64,000 bases of DNA from Picocystis sp. L7 (Eukaryota > Chlorophyta > Picocystophyceae > Picocystales > Picocystaceae). The position numbers and the translations under genes are program-made. The notes below the pieces were generated by a model. The model was not told the DNA's origin. It did not search any database and saw nothing but the letters and a program-made list of their open reading frames with translations. Location of the stretch: the NCBI GenBank assembly GCA_020975725.1, contig QXJR01000018.1, forward strand, positions 1 to 64,000, written 5' to 3'. Shown here piece by piece: positions 58,889 to 64,000 of this stretch; position 1 is the stretch's first letter, and each line of letters starts with the position of its first letter.

Positions 58889-59236
58889 TTACGTGTCGGA
58901 GGATTCCTCGGACGTAGCGTGGTTGGGTTCGGAACGGACCTCGAATCCGGCCACTTTGGCGTAGTGCTTCGTCACCTTTTCCACGCTGCATCCGTATTCG
59001 GCCCAGCAGGCCTCCAGCACCGGTCCTTCGAGTCCTCTGCAGTTCTCCAAAGCGGCTTTGATGTCGTCGATCTCGCAGGCTCCGTCGAACCCTCCTCCTC
59101 CCACCACGAACTCCTGTTCTTTCTTGGCGCTCTTTTTACCCACACGACAGATCGAGCGCCTTCCCTTGCGCATACCTCCACTCCCACCTCCTCCTCGGCA
59201 CGCATGCGACCGCGTCGCCTTCGCCTGGATCGCCAT
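58889..59236 (-). CDS. Small plastid-targeted protein with CP12-like helix
   Basis: The 115 residues have a basic N-terminus (MAIQAKATRSHACRG, later RKGRRSICRVGKKS) likely to be a transit peptide. A helix pair with paired cysteines follows: CEIDDIKAALENCRG, then VLEACWAEYGCSVEKV. The pattern I..Al..C......EC..aW..VEel is that of the N-terminal half of CP12, which clamps GAPDH and PRK in the Calvin cycle. The CP12 C-terminal motif with its second Cys pair is absent, so function is open. Divergent from the MYB-CC gene by 417 bp. Confidence 0.5.
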   Translation of the reverse strand: MAIQAKATRSHACRGGGGSGGMRKGRRSICRVGKKSAKKEQEFVVGGGGFDGACEIDDIKAALENCRGLEGPVLEACWAEYGCSVEKVTKHYAKVAGFEVRSEPNHATSEESSDT

Positions 59237-59653
59237 CGCACCACCTCTCGCCAACGGCCACGAAGACGTAGTCCGACACGTTGCGCCCTCCCCTTCCATC
59301 CACCTGGAGGGGACCCTCGATCCCCCAAGAGGCTTGCAACCACGTCCCCCGGGGGGAACTGCGTTTCCTCGTCGGCAAAATTCCCTGAGCTCCTTTATTG
59401 CTGGGATGAATAGGGACGCCCCTCGTTGAATTCGATGTATCGTGGGAGGAAGGGGGTTTTTTTTCCTTCCTTTCTTCCGTCGGTCCTTCGTTGGGAAGGA
59501 TCCACGGTCGATCCATCCCTTTCCCTTTCTCCTCCTTTGGATCGTGGGCAACGAAAGGGAAGACCCTCCCTTTCGGGACGGAAATAGAAGGACACCGCTC
59601 GGGTTCCCCACCGGTAGGAGAGGTCTCCCAACACGTGGTGCGGAGAACGTGGC
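59237..59653. other. Divergent promoter of the CP12-like and MYB-CC genes
   Basis: 417 bp, no gene. Contains a T-run near 59457 and no array. Confidence 0.5.
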
Positions 59654-60403
59654 ATGGAGGCGCGTCATGGCGACGGTCTGCTGGAGGAGCTGGGCGTCCT
59701 CTGGCCGGTGGAGGATTCTTTCCATCTGGATGGACAGGACCACGACCACGCCGACCAGCTGCTCCGGGAACTGCTGCGCGAACCGGACGAGCGAGAGGAC
59801 GAGAAGGAAGGAGGTCCGGACCACGTCGGCCGAAAGGAAGCGATGGACGAAAGCAGGGAACTTCCAAGGGACGTGCGAGGCGAAGGAACGCGTTCGCAGA
59901 CGCAAGGGAACAAGCTCAGGCTGAGATGGACGCCAGAGCTGCACGATCGGTTCGTGGAAGCCGTGGAACGCTTGGGTGGAGCCGACAAGGCCACGCCGAA
60001 AGGGGTCCTGCAACGCATGGACGTGGATGGAATGACCATTTACCACGTCAAAAGCCACCTGCAGAAATACAGGTTGAGCGTGAAAGCGGAAAAGAGGGTA
60101 GAGAACGACGCGGAAGAACAGGAGAAGGAGTCCAGGCCCGTCGACATGGGACAAGGAGCAGAACCGGACGGTCAACAAGCACACAAAAAACACCTCGAAG
60201 AAGCGCTCAAGAAACAGATGGAGATGCAAAAGAGGCTGCAAGATCAACTCGAGACCCAAAGGCAGCTCCAGCTCAGCATCGAAGCGCACGGAATGTACCT
60301 GAGGGAACTCCTCCTGGACCAACAGAAACGAGGGGAATCGCAGGAACTCGACGAAGAGCTCTTCTCCAAAGCCAAAGAATTCCTGGACGAGAAACCGTCC
60401 TGA
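59654..60403 (+). CDS. MYB-CC (GARP) transcription factor, PHR1/PSR1-like
   Basis: The 249 residues have an acidic N-terminus (MEARHGDGLLEELGVLWPVE). A GARP Myb domain lies at about 88-140 (KLRLRWTPELHDRFVEAVERLGG, ATPKGVLQRM, TIYHVKSHLQKYR). The MYB-CC coiled coil lies at about 175-215 (LEEALKKQMEMQKRLQDQL, QLQLSIEAHGMYL). PHR1 in plants and PSR1 in Chlamydomonas share this pair and control phosphate-starvation genes through P1BS sites. The His in HLQKYR and the SHLQKYR box are intact. Nuclear; likely dimeric through the coiled coil. Single exon, start at the first ATG. Confidence 0.9.
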   Translation: MEARHGDGLLEELGVLWPVEDSFHLDGQDHDHADQLLRELLREPDEREDEKEGGPDHVGRKEAMDESRELPRDVRGEGTRSQTQGNKLRLRWTPELHDRFVEAVERLGGADKATPKGVLQRMDVDGMTIYHVKSHLQKYRLSVKAEKRVENDAEEQEKESRPVDMGQGAEPDGQQAHKKHLEEALKKQMEMQKRLQDQLETQRQLQLSIEAHGMYLRELLLDQQKRGESQELDEELFSKAKEFLDEKPS

Positions 60404-61093
60404 AACTTCGTTGCGAAGAGGGACTGGAACATGTGCAACGCCTTGCATGGGGAAAGTTTGGTCGAAGGCACGCTGGTGTTTGCTGCTCTCCTCTGTTCCT
60501 AGTTCCGAACACTAGGACCCTTCCTCTGAGCTCCATCTGGACAACGGCATGGAGGGTTTCACTCGCCTTTCCCCTAGATCGTACCCTTGGGTACATTACA
60601 AATCACGTTACAAAAACTACAGAAGCGCCGTCTGTACATAGGAAAAAAAGCCCGTCGGGCATCTGTTGGGCACCCAGCAAGATTCTGGGTGTCGCCATTT
60701 GTTGCTGGGTCATGTGCTTCTTCAGGAAGGTAATCCACGTAAAGAATTGCACAAATGTACATGTGAAACTCATTCTTTGCATGACCCTTGTCCAAGGATG
60801 CACCGTACCACCGTCCAAGATGCGCCTGACGGTCTGGTGTCTCTTGCTGTTCCTCCGGCGGCCCCGTCTCTGATGCACTGCATCCGCCAAAGAACGACCC
60901 TGCTGTGTGCTCTCCAACAAATTTCCTTTGTCTTTACCTCTTGTCTGCTTCCAACCATTCTTCATGCATACTGCTGCAACTGGTTCACTGCCGGTTGCCG
61001 ATTCTGCGAAGGTGCGGTGGTTCCAGTTTTGGGTTGGAACGAACTCCACCTCCATTTCCTTGTCCAAGGAGCGAGGAAATGGCGACGAATTCT
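60404..61093. other. Intergenic, no gene recognised
   Basis: 690 bp of 3' flank of the MYB-CC gene and 5' flank of FANCD2. A more 5' exon of FANCD2 may lie here, but none could be fixed. Confidence 0.4.
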
Positions 61094-64000
61094 ATGGCAG
61101 CGGATGCGATGGAGGAAGACGAGGAGGACGTGGAGGATCTGCTGCAGCAGCTTCGGATGGAGAAGCACGAACGAGAGCAGTGCCAGAGGCTGATGCAGTT
61201 CCTCTGCCTCCACCATCGTCATGGTGTCGGTACCATGCGCAAAGTGGTGCGCACGCTGTTGGAGGAGTGCGAGGAAGACACCGGCAGTTGTTTGGTGGAC
61301 GTGTGCTTGGAAATGATGCCTTTGATCGCCCACGTGGACGAAGAAAGCTTGGAAATGGCTATGGACACCTATGGCAAGCTGCTGCACGAAAGGCCGGAAC
61401 TCACCAAACGAGCGCTGGAAGGCCTCTCCAGAATGGACCTGCCATCACACGGAAGGCAAAGAATGGTGCGACTGGCGTCAGAAGCAATGGAAACTCTCAC
61501 ATCAGATCAGCTGCCAGACGTGATCGCACCCTTCCTTGGAATTTTGAATGATTGGAACTTTCGGGAAGGAGCTGCTTGCATATGTGGGTTGGCAGAGAAT
61601 CTCGACGATGGCCAACGCTTTCTGCAATCCTTCCTAAGCGAGCTCGAGTTTCGGCCGGAGATGTGCATGCGATGGATAGAGTACTGCCGCAAATTGGATC
61701 GATTGGGACTTTTCGAAACCTCCATGCTCTTTCGATTCATGGACTGGACAAACACCTACAAGGTGGCTCATAACGTGCTCCTTTATTCTATTCAAAAGAG
61801 CGCTCTGGATTTCGCCACATTTCGTATCGCAGCGCTGGATGGACGTGTTTGCGAGGTGCACTCCTTGTTTTGTCTTTTGAGGCATTCTCTAACGGTTGGG
61901 CCCAGAAGCCTCGTTGAGTGGTGGTTGGACATACTCCCTTGTGTGGGAGGAGAAGATGAGAACCTTTGCAAACTTTTGACGATGCAGTTGCTTGAGATAG
62001 CTGCCAGCAACAGTCTTGAGGAGACAAGCAAGTCATCGTGCTTGAACCCGTGGTATGCACCTGAAAGAGATTATGAAACGGCAGTTTCATCTCAACTTCT
62101 CCTTGCGGTTGTTGAAAGTGCACCCAAGGGATCCTTTGAACTATATCACACCCTGATCCAGCACATTGAGCAAGTGAGCCACTGTGGTTGCCCTTCTTTG
62201 ATGCGTGCCTTGTGCGCTGCTGCAGGTTTTCTGGCAAAAACATGTTTGGAGTGTAAAGAGGAGTTGCTTGCTTGTGCAAGGAAGCTGCTCCTGGCTCCTC
62301 AACCACAGGCATTTCTTGGTGGTGCCTTGCTTGTATGCGAGTATTTGAAGTGTTATACCAGGATAGAGGCATCCAGAGTAAAGTCGTTGCTTGGCTGGGT
62401 CGAAGCAGCTGCAGAAAATTGCGCTCCAGACCATATGAAGTGGCACTATGTGTTGCACTTTGTTGCTATCGTTGCCAAACAGTCTGAACCCCACGTATTG
62501 GAGAACGTGTTGCATTCATTCGTGCTAGAGGCCAGCAGAAATGTCAAGTTTGCCCCCCTGTCTTGTTCTCCAATCAGTGGGCAACACGAGGACTGGACAA
62601 CGTTCATCTACCCAGCGGGCCAGGATTCTGACTCTGCCTGGAGCATCTATCAGCACATGGAGTGGCTGGTGCGCTGTTCTGCCCAAGAGCACATAATCCC
62701 CTCCAGGATCCCTACAGAAATAGTCCAGAGCATGGTTCAAGTGAAGCTTGGACTGGATTCTGATTCAGCAAGAAAGGAACTGTACCACTTGATCGCGAAA
62801 TCTAGAATTTGTCTCCGTAGAGACCTGGAGCATGCAATTGCTCGGGACGATTTGAAGACCGCGGAGAGAATGCAGCCCTTATCGCTCCTTGAGTGTGATA
62901 TGGCACTTGAACTTACAGCTGTGCTTACCAATAGCCTTTGGGAATGTTTCATATGTGAAGGGTTGGATTTCGATCCTTTTGACCTATTGGCAAGAATATC
63001 TCAGTACCTGGAACTAGAGTCAGCGAAACAGTGCCTCATCCATCATTTACAAAGCTCTGGAAACGGTTGCAAGCCCCTTGACGTGGGCGCACTATCTCTT
63101 TTCCGGTGCTGCATCAAACCTGAAGTTTGGTTTTACGCTGGGCACTATCTCTGCCATGCTGAAAGTCCGCTGGAGATGCCAAATGAAGAGGTCTTCAATG
63201 GGGTGATCAAGCATTGTGCACTTGCGGTTGAAGCTGAGATGGTTTCTTTCTCCTGCCACAAAGGTGCGGCAGAAAAAGCTGAGGTGCTTGTTCGACGCCC
63301 ATTTCTTGCACTGGAAAGCTTACTAGATAGTAATTTTCTTTCCGTAGCTCTAGAGTGGTGCGATAGTGCACTGCAGTGTGAGTCTTCGGGGATGGACCCG
63401 GCCACCCCTTGTCGGATTTATTGGGTTATCTTTATGGCCCTAGCCTGCGCACGTAGTAAGTCGCCCAGAGCATTGCTTGACGTACTACAGAATCTACATG
63501 ATGGCAACAGCGCGATGTCAACAAGCCCCTCAGCTGAATCCAAATTGGCTTCCTCACTAGTTGGTATTCTGCAGGAGCAATTGTCCCTGGTCGGGGACCT
63601 GCACACGGCTGCCGTTCTCCTTGAGTTAATTTCATTGATCGGTCGGAGCTGTTCGCTTGACAGTGTGGTTGCTGGCTGGTACGAGGACTGCCTCCGAAGG
63701 AATTTACCTCTTGGCAGCAAGGCATTCAAAGTCGCCTGCACCATCATTGCGGTAGACACTCCGGCAGATATGTACGGCCACTTCGTCAAAATGGTTCTTA
63801 GTGGCAACTCCGCTCAGTCAGCAAAAGAAAAGCTGGACTTTGTTTTTGCGGCCCTCTGGCATGCTTTGGGCAAGGAAGAGCCGTACCCTGCTTGGCTTGC
63901 TCCAGTGACAGGAATGGAGAAGTTGAATGGCCTACAGAGCGAAGGTGCTTGGGCTTCTGTATGTGATGTGCTTCTGCATTTTCAGATTGGTGCTGTGCAA
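61094..64000 (+). CDS. FANCD2: FANCD2-like Fanconi anaemia protein, 5' part (runs off the window)
   Basis: An open frame of 969 codons continues past the window end. Near the N-terminus, VCLEMMPLIAHVDEESLEM, YGKLLHERPELTKRALEGL, and LASEAMETLTSDQLPDVIA line up with human FANCD2 around residues 200-300 (IGSLPEIL..., LLIENTSLTVPILDVL, VMDKLSSIRLEDLPVII). The rest is helical-repeat sequence. FANCD2 pairs with FANCI and, once monoubiquitinated, clamps DNA at interstrand crosslinks. Human FANCD2 has about 150 more residues before this block, so the algal protein is short at its start or an upstream exon is missing. The ubiquitin-acceptor lysine could not be placed. Confidence 0.72.
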   Translation, partial: MAADAMEEDEEDVEDLLQQLRMEKHEREQCQRLMQFLCLHHRHGVGTMRKVVRTLLEECEEDTGSCLVDVCLEMMPLIAHVDEESLEMAMDTYGKLLHERPELTKRALEGLSRMDLPSHGRQRMVRLASEAMETLTSDQLPDVIAPFLGILNDWNFREGAACICGLAENLDDGQRFLQSFLSELEFRPEMCMRWIEYCRKLDRLGLFETSMLFRFMDWTNTYKVAHNVLLYSIQKSALDFATFRIAALDGRVCEVHSLFCLLRHSLTVGPRSLVEWWLDILPCVGGEDENLCKLLTMQLLEIAASNSLEETSKSSCLNPWYAPERDYETAVSSQLLLAVVESAPKGSFELYHTLIQHIEQVSHCGCPSLMRALCAAAGFLAKTCLECKEELLACARKLLLAPQPQAFLGGALLVCEYLKCYTRIEASRVKSLLGWVEAAAENCAPDHMKWHYVLHFVAIVAKQSEPHVLENVLHSFVLEASRNVKFAPLSCSPISGQHEDWTTFIYPAGQDSDSAWSIYQHMEWLVRCSAQEHIIPSRIPTEIVQSMVQVKLGLDSDSARKELYHLIAKSRICLRRDLEHAIARDDLKTAERMQPLSLLECDMALELTAVLTNSLWECFICEGLDFDPFDLLARISQYLELESAKQCLIHHLQSSGNGCKPLDVGALSLFRCCIKPEVWFYAGHYLCHAESPLEMPNEEVFNGVIKHCALAVEAEMVSFSCHKGAAEKAEVLVRRPFLALESLLDSNFLSVALEWCDSALQCESSGMDPATPCRIYWVIFMALACARSKSPRALLDVLQNLHDGNSAMSTSPSAESKLASSLVGILQEQLSLVGDLHTAAVLLELISLIGRSCSLDSVVAGWYEDCLRRNLPLGSKAFKVACTIIAVDTPADMYGHFVKMVLSGNSAQSAKEKLDFVFAALWHALGKEEPYPAWLAPVTGMEKLNGLQSEGAWASVCDVLLHFQIGAVQ

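Overview
The window reads as nuclear DNA of a GC-rich, gene-dense green-lineage microalga, probably prasinophyte-like; I do not claim a species. Reasons: plastid genes of the plant type (VTE6 phytyl-phosphate kinase, CPP1, RimP), plant-type regulators (MYB-CC/PHR, BIM-like bHLH, an HSA+SANT EAF1 protein, a BOR-type transporter), spliceosomal introns of about 107-275 bp with GTRAG-like donors, and a nuclear tRNA-Trp with a Pol III T-run. Most long genes have no intron; several short ones are split, and I rebuilt them from splice sites and family alignment (TMEM45-like, ribosomal P2, CPP1, SVIP-like, TRAPPC2L, IND1, a membrane protein).

Layout. Bases 1-14,700 are an accessory region. The right part of a Ty1/copia fossil (1-4986) carries a Crypton-like tyrosine-recombinase DNA transposon (about 1372-4324) inside its RNase H. 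Next come two DUF285/BspA-like secreted repeat-protein genes in inverted orientation (6081-7031 plus, 13432-14457 minus). About 440 bp of apparently identical 3' flank follows each, and the genes differ in length by exactly one 75-bp repeat. Each has an unexpressed-looking, in-frame C-terminal cassette of the same family downstream of its stop. The 5.5-kb loop between them holds only retroelement scraps and unexplained non-coding sequence.

From 15,300 to the end is ordinary host DNA with about one gene per 2 kb. In order: TMEM45-like (+), DEAD-box/GUCT helicase (-), ribosomal P2 (+), ELP6-like (-), nu-class-type GST (-), CPP1 (-), SVIP-like (+), START/cyclase-fold protein (-), TRAPPC2L (-), tRNA-Trp (+), VTE6 (-), membrane protein (+), BOR/SLC4-like transporter (+), GLTP (-), a Fanzor/TnpB-like remnant, EAF1-like (-), mS23-like (+), ATM-type ABC transporter (-), DDX3/DED1 helicase (-), exosome MTR3-like (+), IND1 (-), TRIP4-like zinc finger (+), BIM-like bHLH (-), an RluA-like relic (-), a hypothetical gene (+), OGDH E1 (-), RimP (+), two small plastid proteins (-), a MYB-CC factor (+) and the 5' part of FANCD2 (+, runs off the end).

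The host genes are not an operon-like pathway. They mix translation and RNA handling (P2, ELP6, mS23, MTR3, RimP, two DEAD-box proteins), mitochondrial and Fe-S functions (OGDH, IND1, ATM transporter), plastid functions (VTE6, CPP1) and trafficking or lipid transfer (TRAPPC2L, GLTP, SVIP). The most unusual structure is the inverted DUF285 pair with its silent end cassettes, which looks like a template for diversifying a surface protein by recombination.
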